The translations under genes were made by a program, and so were the position numbers. This document shows positions 1 to 8,938 of a DNA stretch of 64,000 nucleotides, in pieces. The notes under the pieces were generated by a model. That model did not search any database and was not told the origin of the DNA. It saw nothing but the letters and a program-made list of their open reading frames with translations. Numbering within the stretch: the stretch's first letter is position 1; each line of letters begins with the position of its first letter. The stretch lies in contig CAZFDT010000018.1 of assembly GCA_964518335.1 (NCBI GenBank), positions 1 through 64,000 on the forward strand, in the 5' to 3' direction. This DNA is from CAZFDT01 sp964518335. Its GTDB lineage: Bacteria; Planctomycetota; Phycisphaerae; Phycisphaerales; Phycisphaeraceae.

Positions 1-1
1 G

Positions 2-484
2 CGCTCGCAACAGGTGGAGATCGGCGTCGCCCTGAAGAAGATCCGCCAACTGCAGGACCTGGTAGTTCTCCGAGTTCCCGTTCAGTTCATCCACGACTCG
101 GCCATGCGCGGCAGACTCGGCGGCATCGCCTGCCTGCTGGATGTCCAGGGCCAGGCCGATCTGGGCGTGGACCTGTCCCGAGCCACGCTCACCGACGTGG
201 ATCATGCCGCCCGCACCGCCACGCTGCAGTTGCCACCCGCCCGCCCGCTCAACTCTCGACTGGATCTCCAAGCGACCCGCATCCTCCGACTCGAACGCAT
301 CGGCCTGTGGCAGATCCTCCCTACTCCCGCAGGCGAACGGCAACTGCTCCAGCAGGCCATGGCCCAGTGTGAATCCGCCCTGCGGAGACTGGCGCACGAT
401 GAAGATCAACTCGACCAAGCCCAGCAACGGGCACGATCCCTGTGCACCGAACTGGCCCGACAACTCGACTGGACCCTGAAGTAA
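2..484 (+). CDS. DUF4230-family protein, C-terminal part (gene starts before the window)
   Basis: The frame is open from the window edge, so the true start lies upstream. The visible 160 residues follow the DUF4230 pattern: a 'QLQDLVVLRVPV' strand, a central GVDLSRATLTDV segment, then TLQLPPARPL and a conserved 'DLQATRILRLERIGLW' segment, which corresponds to the family's G-[IV]-DLS...ITLPxP...D core. After this comes a helical tail rich in Gln, Leu and Arg (about residues 110-158). DUF4230 proteins are usually membrane-anchored by an N-terminal helix, which would be outside the window. Function is not established for the family. It ends just before a GC-rich inverted repeat at 494-545. I am fairly sure of the family and cannot say more about its role. 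Confidence 0.7.
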   Translation, partial: RSQQVEIGVALKKIRQLQDLVVLRVPVQFIHDSAMRGRLGGIACLLDVQGQADLGVDLSRATLTDVDHAARTATLQLPPARPLNSRLDLQATRILRLERIGLWQILPTPAGERQLLQQAMAQCESALRRLAHDEDQLDQAQQRARSLCTELARQLDWTLK

Positions 485-493
485 CAACATGAT

Positions 494-545
494 CCCCGGC
501 CCTGGCGACTCTGCCCTGTGGGGCATGGTCGCCGGGGGGCGGGGG
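494..545 (+). terminator. GC-rich hairpin after the DUF4230 gene
   Basis: The segment can fold with outer arms CCCCGG/CCGGGG, a middle stem GGCGAC/GTCGCC and an inner stem TGCCC/GGGCA. It starts 10 bases after the stop codon. No U-run follows, so it is at best a Rho-assisted terminator or transcript-end stabiliser. Confidence 0.3.
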
Positions 546-889
546 TGATATGTTCATGCCCATCGCCAAGGACCGCGCACCTGCTGCTCGGGGGATGCTT
601 TTTCTTACATCTCCGCTACTGCCTGGGGGCCAGTGCCACGCGACATCGCCCCCAACCCGACGCCGTATGATTCGCAGCTATCGGGCCTGTGCCCCCATGG
701 CGCAGGCAGACATGAACAACGCTCTACGGAGCGTTATCTTGACAACCAGGTGGCTCACTATTCGATGCCCATCTGGCTCAGGATTCAATGCCCATCTCGA
801 CGCCGGTTGTACTGCGGTTCGGACTACGGTCTGCATGGTTGTCTGCAGCACCGATTGGTAAGCTGCTCAAGGCAGCAGAGACCGATGAC
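546..889. other. Intergenic stretch, no gene seen
   Basis: About 340 bases between the end of the DUF4230 gene and the convergent end of the heparinase-like gene. The short open frames here lack a ribosome binding site and natural composition. I see no RNA gene or repeat. Confidence 0.5.
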
Positions 890-3121
890 TTATATGCCGA
901 GGCTGGCTGCAACTGGCAATTGCAGTGGCGTTATGTGCAACCTCAAAGCCACCGGCTCGGTCTGCGGCGAGACAATGACTGCCAGATGATGACACCATTG
1001 ATCATCGTTGTCGTTGACATAGCCCCATACGGTAAGCGTCTGCTCGATGCGATCATCATAGTCTGCGCCATCGACACTCACCGCCACATGATATGGATGA
1101 TCATCTACCGACAACTGCCACACGCCGCGCCGCAGTGGCAACCAGAGATTACACTGATAGGTTTGGAATCGCCAGCAGAGTGTTCGCCTGCTAGCGGGCA
1201 CCACGATGTCTTGGAGCCATAGTGCGCCTGTGGCCTCCAGTGCGACAGATCTCGTGTACCTGTGCAGACCTCTATACGCCGGCGCAAGGTCCATCTCCAC
1301 AGTCGTCTCTGAGACATCAAGGATGCGCTGGCCATGGTACTTGAAGTCGGGGTAGGACATGGGCATGCCGATATCTCCTCGTTGGCCGTGCCCATCGACG
1401 AGCAGCATGTTGCCGACCTCGGTGCCTTGGCGATAGTCACCCTCGGCGGTATGGAGGACGCGGCGGCCCTCATGCACATAGACAAAGCTTCCATCGAGAG
1501 GCGCCAAGACCATACGGTCGCAAACACAGGTGGCGTGCTCATAGCTCGTGCCGCTGCACGGTGGTCCGCAATGCGCAACCAGAAGACTTGCTGCAGCGCG
1601 AACGACACCAACGCCTGAATCTTTGAACCAGTGCGTTTCCGCCTTCACGTTGGTGAAGGAACTTTTTTGTGGATCGACCGGTTGCCGCGATTGTGCGAAG
1701 AGCAGTGCCCAGAGCCAGTCTTTCTGGAAGTGCCATTCGTTGTAAGGGGGCCGGGCGCGATGGAGATTCTCGTCGGCGAAGAACTGGTCGAGCAGCCACG
1801 CCGCATCGTCGTCCTGGGCCAACTGCGCGAGAAACGCCTGAGCGCCATCGAACAGGGTGAAATCACCGCGCGAGGACGGGAACGCAAACGCCAGGCGCTG
1901 AGGCACGAAGCAGGCTCGGGCGGCGCGTGGAATGGCGCGGATCGCCTCGTGCTGGTGGATGTCGTGCCCCGTTGCCAGCAGGTGAAGCTCGCGGAACAGC
2001 ACGAGCTTATCCACGTACATCCAGATGCGATGGTACGACGTGGCGGGGACGACGCCATCGCGAGGCATGGCGGCCAAGGTTCGCTGCATGCGCGGCACGG
2101 CGAATGCCAGCCAGTGCCTCGCCGCGGGCAGAATGTCATGCAGGCAGTACGCCGCACAGGCGAACCACGCAAAACTGACAAAGCCGTGGTCTTGCAGGAT
2201 CGAGCCGCCCCAGTAGCCGCGATGCAGCCATGCCATTTCAAGAAAGGTGTCGCCCTGCTTTTCCAGTTTCGCGAGGATGCGGGGGCGAAGGTCGGCCAAC
2301 TCGTCGCCCATCCATCGCAGCGCCACGGCCATGCCGAACAGAGGCGTGGCGGCCGCCATGTCGCCGTTGTGACCATAGCCATCTTCGCGCGGATTGCCCC
2401 ACACCGGCAGGTCGAGATAGCGCTGGATGACTTGCCTGGCCGCAGCGCTCGCTTCCGCATCGCCCGTCCACCGCCACGCCGCAGCAAGGATCGGAAGCTG
2501 GAACCCGCTGTTACGCTTCGTGTTCACCTGCTGCTTGGCGAATGCCACAGAATCCCGAAAGCCTTGCGTGAAACGGTTGTCGGGCATCACCGGCGGGAGC
2601 AGCCTGCCGATCAGGTCCGAAGGCAGATCATCCATCGGCTGGAGTCGATCGTGGGGCTCAGGCAGCAGATGCACCTGGGTCCACTCGATGGCGAAGGGGC
2701 GATAGGGAATGAACTCGAGCCGATGTCGGCCCGGATGGGTAATACGAAATCCCAGTTCACCGCGGCAGCGTTGCTGAGCCACTTGCTCGACGGACAGTCG
2801 ATTGAAGTACCACAGACCCAGCCGCCTGCCGTCGAGCACCACCCAATAGGCGGGCATCACCGGCCGATTATCCTGCGTTTCGTTGAAATCCCACGGACCG
2901 GTGCGTTGATCCTTATTGCCATACCAGTTGAATACGATGTACAGGTCTTCCCACGCGAACTGGCGAGCATCGGCCTCAACGGTCAAGGCGTAGAGCCCGG
3001 GTTCAAGCTCAGCCTCCACCACTCGATGCCCGTCACCGCGGTCCGGACAATGAAGCGATCGGGGCCAATCCCGGTTGGATTCCTGCTTGAGAGTTGTAGC
3101 GGCATCAAGGGTGGTTTGCAT
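890..3121 (-). CDS. Heparinase II/III-like polysaccharide lyase
   Basis: The protein is 743 residues when started at the ATG at 3121. A longer frame upstream overlaps the preceding gene and looks unnatural. The N-terminal 130 residues form a beta-rich, ligand-binding-like region (GLYALTVEADA, then VVLDGRRLGLWYF). The middle 400 residues are helical, with many Trp and His as in alpha/alpha-toroid lyases (WLHRGYWGGS, SYHRIWMYVDK). The C-terminal third begins HWFKDSGVGVVR and continues to SYEHATCVCDRM, which resembles the beta-sandwich heparinase II/III C-terminal domain ('F.d.G..v.R...H.ha'). It lies 16 bases downstream of the ceramidase-like gene on the same strand, so they probably form an operon. 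No clear signal peptide is visible. Exact substrate is unknown; another alpha/alpha-toroid lyase family is possible. Confidence 0.55.
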   Translation of the reverse strand: MQTTLDAATTLKQESNRDWPRSLHCPDRGDGHRVVEAELEPGLYALTVEADARQFAWEDLYIVFNWYGNKDQRTGPWDFNETQDNRPVMPAYWVVLDGRRLGLWYFNRLSVEQVAQQRCRGELGFRITHPGRHRLEFIPYRPFAIEWTQVHLLPEPHDRLQPMDDLPSDLIGRLLPPVMPDNRFTQGFRDSVAFAKQQVNTKRNSGFQLPILAAAWRWTGDAEASAAARQVIQRYLDLPVWGNPREDGYGHNGDMAAATPLFGMAVALRWMGDELADLRPRILAKLEKQGDTFLEMAWLHRGYWGGSILQDHGFVSFAWFACAAYCLHDILPAARHWLAFAVPRMQRTLAAMPRDGVVPATSYHRIWMYVDKLVLFRELHLLATGHDIHQHEAIRAIPRAARACFVPQRLAFAFPSSRGDFTLFDGAQAFLAQLAQDDDAAWLLDQFFADENLHRARPPYNEWHFQKDWLWALLFAQSRQPVDPQKSSFTNVKAETHWFKDSGVGVVRAAASLLVAHCGPPCSGTSYEHATCVCDRMVLAPLDGSFVYVHEGRRVLHTAEGDYRQGTEVGNMLLVDGHGQRGDIGMPMSYPDFKYHGQRILDVSETTVEMDLAPAYRGLHRYTRSVALEATGALWLQDIVVPASRRTLCWRFQTYQCNLWLPLRRGVWQLSVDDHPYHVAVSVDGADYDDRIEQTLTVWGYVNDNDDQWCHHLAVIVSPQTEPVALRLHITPLQLPVAASLGI

Positions 3122-3137
3122 ATTGTTTAATGTCCAC

Positions 3138-4628
3138 TCAGCGAGTGTGTAGCCTGTGCATGATGTCGATCGCGGCGCGTTGGTAGATATCCTGCCACTG
3201 GGGGGCCAGCAGGCACTCCATCGACTCGTACCCGCCGCGACCGTAAGCACCGGCCGGGATTCCGTAATGCAGGTAGCCGTTGGAAAACGGCGCCACCAGC
3301 GTGTGCTCGTAAGGCGACGCCTGCTTAAGATTCAACCCGACTTCCACCAGCAGCTCGGCAGGCGAGGTGATCACCACGCTGTCGCCGATTCGGATTCCCT
3401 GGACCTCGGCAGCCACCGTCGGCGATGCTGAATCTGCGTTGATCTGCTGGTGCTTGCGCAGTGTGTCCAGGTCCTCCCGGATGACCACCAGCCGCTCCAT
3501 GGCAAGCACATTCTTCAGGTACTTATCCACCAAGCGCCCCGTGAACGCATCCATGGCGATGCGACTATCCTGGTTCAGGGCCTGCTCCTGCAGATAGCGG
3601 TACGAGTAATCCGATGGATGCTCCGGATGCAGCTTGTGCTGCAGATACAGGGGGAGGAACGAGCGGAAGTTCAGGGTCGTACCCCGCAACGATTCGAGCA
3701 ACGCTTCCTGCTCTTGCTGCAGTTGGCTTATCTGCTCGGGAATATCCGTGCGGCGAGGCAAGGCGATCGTTTCGGACAGTACGCCCAGCGTAACGTCCGC
3801 AGTGGCGATGCTGCGCCACGCCTGGAGCGTGCTCAGGCCGAGCATCACGCCCAGCGGCTCGATGTCGCGTGGTCGGGCAAAGTCTTTGAACAGCACATCG
3901 ACAACGTCGCCGGCCGCGCCTTGGAGGAACAGGGCCACGGTGCCGTGACCGAGCGTCTGCTCGATGAGTTTCGACGCGACGCCCGGAAAGTTGGCCGTGA
4001 TCGCGCCCCGGGCGTCACCGAACAGCAGATGGCAGGCAAAGTTATAGACGACCGCCAACGGCCGACCATCGAGCCGATCAATGCGTAGCACGCCGATTTC
4101 GGGATCGATCGGGCCCACGGCAACAACCTCGTCGTCGGGCGGGCAGGGGTTGGCGTGACGAATGGTCCAGGTCTGTCCGTTCCTGAGTTGGAGGCCGCGG
4201 TTGATCGTGATCCGATCCTCGCGGCCTGAGCCGGCGCCCATGCGGACGGCGGTCATGTCTGATGCCGCACGACGGATGATCTCGAAGACGCGGTCAAGCT
4301 GTTGGTCATCGTTGCAGAGCAGAGGCCCAGGCGGGTGGGTGTGCGATGCATTGACCAGCACGTGACCTCCCGGAATGTCCAGTTCGGCTTGGACCCGGCC
4401 GCGGAGTTGAGGCAGGAAGTCGTCGCTGACATCGGGCAGATACCCCCGAGAGATATCGCGGCCGCCAATGGCGGTCGTGTCCATGGTGACGATGGCTGCA
4501 CGGGTCGTGCCGTCGTCTAGGACCAGCGCCTTGGCGTACAGCGGATCGCGAATCGTGTCGTCAGGGGCATGGATCGTGATCTCACACGTTGCCACACCGG
4601 CCCGCAACGACATCGAAGGCATCCTCAT
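3138..4628 (-). CDS. Neutral/alkaline ceramidase-like hydrolase
   Basis: 496 residues. It begins with the family pattern LRAGVATCEITIHAPDD and has VTMDTTAIGG, the SHTHPPGP motif at residues 95-102 (zinc ligands in neutral ceramidases), YNFACHLLFGD near residue 215 and FLQGAAGDVVDV near residue 257. All are landmarks of the neutral/non-lysosomal ceramidase N-terminal domain. At 496 residues it is much shorter than true ceramidases (about 700), so only the catalytic domain is present. Such single-domain proteins are frequent in planctomycetes and need not act on ceramide. The start ATG at 4628 has AAGGA eight bases upstream. No secretion signal is seen. It is the first gene of a leftward pair with the heparinase-like lyase, behind a good promoter at 4687-4714. 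Confidence 0.75.
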   Translation of the reverse strand: MRMPSMSLRAGVATCEITIHAPDDTIRDPLYAKALVLDDGTTRAAIVTMDTTAIGGRDISRGYLPDVSDDFLPQLRGRVQAELDIPGGHVLVNASHTHPPGPLLCNDDQQLDRVFEIIRRAASDMTAVRMGAGSGREDRITINRGLQLRNGQTWTIRHANPCPPDDEVVAVGPIDPEIGVLRIDRLDGRPLAVVYNFACHLLFGDARGAITANFPGVASKLIEQTLGHGTVALFLQGAAGDVVDVLFKDFARPRDIEPLGVMLGLSTLQAWRSIATADVTLGVLSETIALPRRTDIPEQISQLQQEQEALLESLRGTTLNFRSFLPLYLQHKLHPEHPSDYSYRYLQEQALNQDSRIAMDAFTGRLVDKYLKNVLAMERLVVIREDLDTLRKHQQINADSASPTVAAEVQGIRIGDSVVITSPAELLVEVGLNLKQASPYEHTLVAPFSNGYLHYGIPAGAYGRGGYESMECLLAPQWQDIYQRAAIDIMHRLHTR

Positions 4629-4686
4629 GAACGTCCTTGTGAGATCAGACTTTGATGGGCGAGTAATAACGCCACAAACGACTTTT

Positions 4687-4714
4687 ATTCTAATCTCGGC
4701 TCCCCAGGTGTCAA
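4687..4714 (-). promoter_or_regulatory. Promoter of the ceramidase-heparinase operon
   Basis: Read on the minus strand: TTGACA, 16 bases, TAGAAT. It is about 60 bases upstream of the ATG at 4628. The -10 box is followed by AAAAGTC, almost the same as after the divergent promoter at 4805-4832 (AAATGTC). Confidence 0.6.
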
Positions 4715-4804
4715 GATTGGACGCCAGTTAGGTGGATACGGCAAGACGGGAATCCAAGCAGAATACTTTGTAAAACTAGGCCATATGGCCCAGGATCAAA
4801 AAGC

Positions 4805-4832
4805 TTGACATGGAAGCGGTCTGCGTTAGAAT
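4805..4832 (+). promoter_or_regulatory. Promoter of the GntR-type regulator
   Basis: TTGACA at 4805-4810, 16 bases, TAGAAT at 4827-4832, about 34 bases before the ATG at 4867. The hexamers and the spacing are identical to those of the divergent promoter at 4687-4714. Confidence 0.65.
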
Positions 4833-4836
4833 AAAT

Positions 4837-4849
4837 GTCACTTACTGAC
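4837..4849. promoter_or_regulatory. Candidate operator (inverted repeat) next to the regulator start
   Basis: GTCA-N5-TGAC lies just downstream of the predicted -10 box of the regulator gene. Its position would suit autorepression by the GntR-type protein. The arms are only 4 bases, so this is a weak call. Confidence 0.3.
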
Positions 4850-4866
4850 TTTTTTGGACACCAGGT

Positions 4867-5940
4867 ATGCCCCTGCTCGCCTCGCCTGAGAAAGCGCCCA
4901 CGCGGGACACTCAGAAGCGGATCGTCCGCTACATCCATCGAACTGGGTTGTCGGCGGGATCGCGCATTGAAGTCAACGCCTCGCTGCTGCGGGAACTGCG
5001 CGTCAGTGATCGCAAGTTGCAGCGGGCCATGAAGGGCATGGTCGAGGCGGGGGTGCTGATTCGTCGTCGCCGCCTGGGCACGGTGGTGCGCGATCCGAAC
5101 GCGGCCGTGCCTCAGCTCTGGAAGGTGGCCGTTGCGGTCAACATGCAGTCTGGTTCAGGCCAGCTTCCGTTCGAGGCCGTCCTTTCGGAGCGTATGCGAG
5201 TCGAGTTGGCGCTGCACCAGTGTTCCGAGGTGACATACGTTCAGTTGCCCGAGCACCAGGCGCCATCGGAGGCCAGGCAGAATCGCTGGTTACGGTTTCC
5301 CGGTCTTCGCGAAGCAGTGGGCAGCGGACAAGTGGACGCGGTGCTGACGCCTTGCCGGCTTGACGGCGACGCGACTCACCTCGCCTGCCATGTGGGGACT
5401 TGGGAAGACGCGTCCTGGGGTGTTGTGATCGATGACGTGACGTTTATCGAAACGGCCTACCGGGCGTTGCGGCAACAGGCGGGCCAGCGGTTCGCGCTGG
5501 TTCGCTACAGTATGCCTAGCAGTGGCCGCCGTCGCGGCGCCGACCGATTCCTGCAGTTGCTGCAGAGCGACAACGTGCAGTCAACGCAACCGCCGATCCT
5601 TTCGGCTGACAACGACGTCCACAACGGGGCACTGCTGGGTGAGCGGCTCCTGGCCCTGCCCCCGCAGCAGCGGCCCGACTCCTTGATCATTCAGGACGAC
5701 TTGGTGGCTGCGTCGCTGCTATGCCGAGTAGCCCAGTCACCGTCCTATCGACCGCGCGTCGCTGTGCAGGTCAATGCACAGCTCTCACAGATCTATCCTC
5801 TCCCGGTCACACGCGTGGCCATTGACGTCTGCGAACTCGCCCGTATGGGCATTGAAACCCTATTGGATGGATTGCGTAATCCAAACCACATCTGTCGCCT
5901 GCGTCGGTACTACCCGTATCTGGAAGAAAAGGAGAATTGA
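4867..5940 (+). CDS. GntR-type regulator with LacI-like ligand domain
   Basis: 357 residues. Residues about 14-75 form a winged helix of GntR type: TQKRIVRYIHRTGLSAGSRI, then LLRELRVSDRKLQRAMKGMVEAGVLIRRRRLGTVV, the usual order of recognition helix and wing. Residues about 85-350 look like a periplasmic-binding-fold effector domain as in LacI and AraR-type regulators, with late segments 'PDSLIIQDDLVAASLL' and 'VAIDVCELARMGIETLLDGL'. Such proteins sense sugars and repress or activate carbohydrate genes. It sits between the divergent lyase operon and the genes to its right. The next gene starts 2 bases after its stop, so they are co-transcribed. Target identity is inference from position. Confidence 0.75.
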   Translation: MPLLASPEKAPTRDTQKRIVRYIHRTGLSAGSRIEVNASLLRELRVSDRKLQRAMKGMVEAGVLIRRRRLGTVVRDPNAAVPQLWKVAVAVNMQSGSGQLPFEAVLSERMRVELALHQCSEVTYVQLPEHQAPSEARQNRWLRFPGLREAVGSGQVDAVLTPCRLDGDATHLACHVGTWEDASWGVVIDDVTFIETAYRALRQQAGQRFALVRYSMPSSGRRRGADRFLQLLQSDNVQSTQPPILSADNDVHNGALLGERLLALPPQQRPDSLIIQDDLVAASLLCRVAQSPSYRPRVAVQVNAQLSQIYPLPVTRVAIDVCELARMGIETLLDGLRNPNHICRLRRYYPYLEEKEN

Positions 5941-5942
5941 GC

Positions 5943-6911
5943 ATGGCATCATCACGTCGATCGTTCCCCATGGCAACTATCACAGGCCCCTTCGCGTCGT
6001 ACGGGCGGTGTCGCCTCGCTCGCACGATCCTGGCCGGCGCATGCTGTCTCATCACAGCATCGATGGCTTCAGCAGCGCTCATTCCGGAGGGATCGATCGG
6101 CCCGCTTAGTTACGTCACCGATGCCGCATTCAACTTGGCGTTTCGCGAGACGCGCGGAGGTGGTGGACTCGCCATCAACACCGTGGACGGTGTAACGGGG
6201 CTCTATCACTCCGCAAGGAGGGCCGAATCCAAAGTGTGGGACTCGGTTAACGCGGCCAACGCAACGGATATCAGCGTGTTTCCCCTGGTGGCGGGCCAGC
6301 CATTGCGAACCTACACAGACTTTCGCCTCAATATGTTTGATGCGAATAGTAACCTGAGAACTGCGGGATCGTTTCAAGTTCCCCTGGCGCTCGTGAGCCC
6401 GGATGGGACCAGGTCGTATACAGGCTCGGTTTACACCAACGAGGCAAGCACGCACTTCTGGAACGCCACGACAGCCAAGGTATCCCTGCGGCTTGAGGAT
6501 TTTGACTTCGTCATTGGCCCCGGTGTTAACGATCGTAATTCTGCTCTATCGAATACCTCAACTCCGGCAGTAGTAGAGATCGACCACACCAAATGGTATC
6601 GATTCGAAATGGTGGTTGAACGACAGACAGATGCACCCACTAGTGGCGCGATCGTGACCCTCAATCTTTACGGACTGGCTGATGGGCAGCAGGGCGGAGC
6701 GATCGGTTCGCTGATTCACTCTTTGGAGGTCACTCGCACGAATTTATCGAGCGACGGATTAGGCGATTGGGTTCAATTCGGAACCCTCGCGGCTGTGGAT
6801 GGCGGGCGTCTGTGGATGGACAACTACGGGCTCGAAATCGTGCCCGAGCCGACGACGGCGGCGCTGCTGTTCGGCAGCGGCGTTCTCCTGGTCGGGTACC
6901 GCCGACGATGA
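5943..6911 (+). CDS. PEP-CTERM sorting domain protein
   Basis: 322 residues from the ATG at 5943, which has a strong AAGGAG at 5929-5934 inside the end of the regulator gene. An alternative in-frame ATG lies at 5970. The N-terminus has a signal peptide (basic start, then a hydrophobic stretch ending near ASA-ALIPEG). The body is a beta-rich, secreted-type sequence with no recognised enzymatic motif; a concanavalin-like lectin fold is possible. The C-terminus is a textbook PEP-CTERM tag: VPEPTTAALLFGSGVLL, then a terminal Arg-Arg-Arg cluster, which is processed by an exosortase. The protein is therefore exported and sorted to the envelope or exopolysaccharide. It is likely co-transcribed with the regulator. 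Confidence 0.85.
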   Translation: MASSRRSFPMATITGPFASYGRCRLARTILAGACCLITASMASAALIPEGSIGPLSYVTDAAFNLAFRETRGGGGLAINTVDGVTGLYHSARRAESKVWDSVNAANATDISVFPLVAGQPLRTYTDFRLNMFDANSNLRTAGSFQVPLALVSPDGTRSYTGSVYTNEASTHFWNATTAKVSLRLEDFDFVIGPGVNDRNSALSNTSTPAVVEIDHTKWYRFEMVVERQTDAPTSGAIVTLNLYGLADGQQGGAIGSLIHSLEVTRTNLSSDGLGDWVQFGTLAAVDGGRLWMDNYGLEIVPEPTTAALLFGSGVLLVGYRRR

Positions 6912-6972
6912 AAAGGAATCTCCGGGGGTGCGACGGCCAGTCCACGGAATCCGCACTAGAAGGAGCAGGGCC

Positions 6973-7683
6973 GTGACTACCCATTGTCCGATCGCGTGTC
7001 GAGGCGAGCGATGCCCTGCGACGGGTGTGTGTCGCGGCTTTACCTTGATTGAGCTGCTGGTCGTGGTTTCTATCATCTCATTGCTCATGGCTGTGCTGCT
7101 ACCCGCACTGGGTCAGGCCCGTGGTGCGGCCCGTCGAACCCAGTGTGCCGCTCGATTGCGGCAATTGGGGCTCGCCACGGCCATGTACACGGGTGCCAAC
7201 AAAGACCACCTGCTGTACGGCGCCATGGACGCCACTTGGCCGCCATACCCGAACTGGCCGACATGGGAAGATTTTCTCGTTCCTCAGTTGAGCACAGCGC
7301 GGCCGCAGGTGGACTACTACGCCTACTACAAGTTGTTCTATTGCATCGAGTCACCAAATACGCTTGCTTGGGTGCAGACCTCATTCCACAATGCGGGTTA
7401 TCAGGCGTCATTCAGCTTCAACAAGGACATCTTCCTCCTCGCCGGCAGTGCGGCATCGCCGGCACTCCGCCTGAATCAGGTGAAACGACCCTCGGCGAAC
7501 TTCACGCTGACGTGCGGAACGACGCACACCACCCGGTACACGACCCTGGAGACCGCGCCCAACTGGGAAAGCCATCAGAAGTCGGCGAACTTCGTGTATC
7601 TCGACGGGCACGTCGAAGCGGTGAGGCGGGAAGCCGTCTGGAACAAGGTCGCCTTTAATACCGCTTTGCTGCTGCGCGATTGA
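6973..7683 (+). CDS. Pseudopilin-like protein with prepilin cleavage site and H-x9-DG motif
   Basis: 236 residues from the GTG at 6973, chosen because AGGAG sits 7 bases upstream. A 22-residue leader ends in Gly, then the mature N-terminus GFTLIELLVVVSIISLL forms the type IV pilin/pseudopilin helix, with Glu at mature position 5. Prepilin peptidase would cut after Gly22. The body has the pattern 'LPALGQARGAARRTQCAARLRQLGLA' common to planctomycete DUF1559-like pseudopilins. Near the C-terminus the SHQKSANFVYLDGHVEAV segment carries the H-x9-DG motif of that group. Role in secretion or surface assembly is inferred from the family. It lies between the PEP-CTERM gene and two secreted beta-helix proteins. 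Confidence 0.85.
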   Translation: MTTHCPIACRGERCPATGVCRGFTLIELLVVVSIISLLMAVLLPALGQARGAARRTQCAARLRQLGLATAMYTGANKDHLLYGAMDATWPPYPNWPTWEDFLVPQLSTARPQVDYYAYYKLFYCIESPNTLAWVQTSFHNAGYQASFSFNKDIFLLAGSAASPALRLNQVKRPSANFTLTCGTTHTTRYTTLETAPNWESHQKSANFVYLDGHVEAVRREAVWNKVAFNTALLLRD

Positions 7684-7742
7684 CACGGCGATCGACAGAA
7701 TCCCTTGCCCCGACAGCGTAGCCCCAACCATCAGGAGCCGTA

Positions 7743-8909
7743 ATGACCACAGATGCATGGAGGGCCTTCTATGGCATGGCGATCGTCGCGGTCTTATCCG
7801 CTGCCGCCCTCGGCGTGGAGAACGTGCGGGATTATGGCGCCGTAGGCGATGGCGTCACCGATGACACGGAGGCGATCCGTGCCGCGGTGCAAGCCGCCGC
7901 GGCCAAGCGACGCGTTCCGCAGCATCCCGAGTACGGCTACTTTCTGAGCCTCACGGAAGTGTACTTTCCGTCCGGCCACTATCTCATCAGCGACGCCATT
8001 GACGTCAATTACGTCAGGTTACGCGGCGAGAACTATGCAGCGATCGAGCAGACAGATCCCGAGAAGGATATCTTTGTCGCCAATGACGCCTGGCGGCAGA
8101 TCATCGAAGGGTTGTCGTTTCTGGGCGGGGCGATCCAACTCAATCTTGGCAATGCCAACATAGACACGGGGCACGTGACGATTCGCGATTGCCACTTCAA
8201 GAACAGTAGCGGTGTCGCTGTGCAGATGCGCAAAGAAAGCCGTTCCACTTTCTTCAAGGTGGAGAACTGCATCTTCATCAATTGTGAGCAAGCGATCATC
8301 AACCATTGCGATGTGGCGGTCGTGCGGGACTGCTGGATATCGACATCGCCCAAGATGAAAAACAAGGCGGTTATGGAAAACTATGGCATGCTCCACGTTG
8401 AGAACCTGCTGGGCGTTCCGAGAGTCCGTCGCGGCATGGAAGGATTCGCCGACGAGTGGACTGATCTGGCAGGTACAAAGCGAATGGCCTCCAACCAGCG
8501 GTGGGTCGATAACTATGGCGACGTCCAGATCCGCAGCAGCAGGCTTGGCGGCGAAGACGGAGGATTTGCGGCAGTGTGGAATTTCGCGTCCTTCCGCCAC
8601 AAGTATCCTGTCGTGCCCAACTCGGTTCTCATCGAGGGCACCTACCTCTATCACGCCCAGACGGCGGCGGTCGTCCTGAAGGAAATTCCCAATGTCCTGA
8701 CGATCGTCAACTGCAACGGCATGACCGACTCATGGATCGTCCGCGTTGATCCGGCTCTCGATCTGGATACTTACTTTGAACGCGACGGCAGGCAGCAGCG
8801 AGTCAACATCCACATCGCCAACAACCACGGTGGGTTCGGTACGGGTCTTCCTCCGCAGCTACTGCCTCACCAGATGACCGAACGATCAACCGTCCAAACC
8901 CCAGAGTAA
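7743..8909 (+). CDS. Secreted pectate-lyase-superfamily beta-helix protein
   Basis: 388 residues. AGGAGC lies 7 bases before the ATG. A signal peptide (residues about 1-24, ending AAALG) precedes the family entry motif VRDYGAVGDGVTDDTEAI, which is diagnostic of the pectate-lyase superfamily/GH28-like N-terminal rung. Repeating rungs of a right-handed parallel beta-helix follow, with short strands such as VTIRDCHF, FFKVENCIFINC and VAVVRDCWIS. The catalytic residues of a specific family are not obvious, so substrate is unassigned; pectin-like or other acidic polysaccharide is plausible given the neighbouring lyase. It has a longer paralogue immediately downstream. Confidence 0.75.
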   Translation: MTTDAWRAFYGMAIVAVLSAAALGVENVRDYGAVGDGVTDDTEAIRAAVQAAAAKRRVPQHPEYGYFLSLTEVYFPSGHYLISDAIDVNYVRLRGENYAAIEQTDPEKDIFVANDAWRQIIEGLSFLGGAIQLNLGNANIDTGHVTIRDCHFKNSSGVAVQMRKESRSTFFKVENCIFINCEQAIINHCDVAVVRDCWISTSPKMKNKAVMENYGMLHVENLLGVPRVRRGMEGFADEWTDLAGTKRMASNQRWVDNYGDVQIRSSRLGGEDGGFAAVWNFASFRHKYPVVPNSVLIEGTYLYHAQTAAVVLKEIPNVLTIVNCNGMTDSWIVRVDPALDLDTYFERDGRQQRVNIHIANNHGGFGTGLPPQLLPHQMTERSTVQTPE

Positions 8910-8938
8910 CCACGATGCCCAGAAAGGATCGCACCACC

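Noticed and set aside
1631..3130. A 499-codon open frame antisense to the heparinase-like gene
   Set aside because: Composition is Arg/His-rich and unnatural, and the minus-strand protein has family features throughout.
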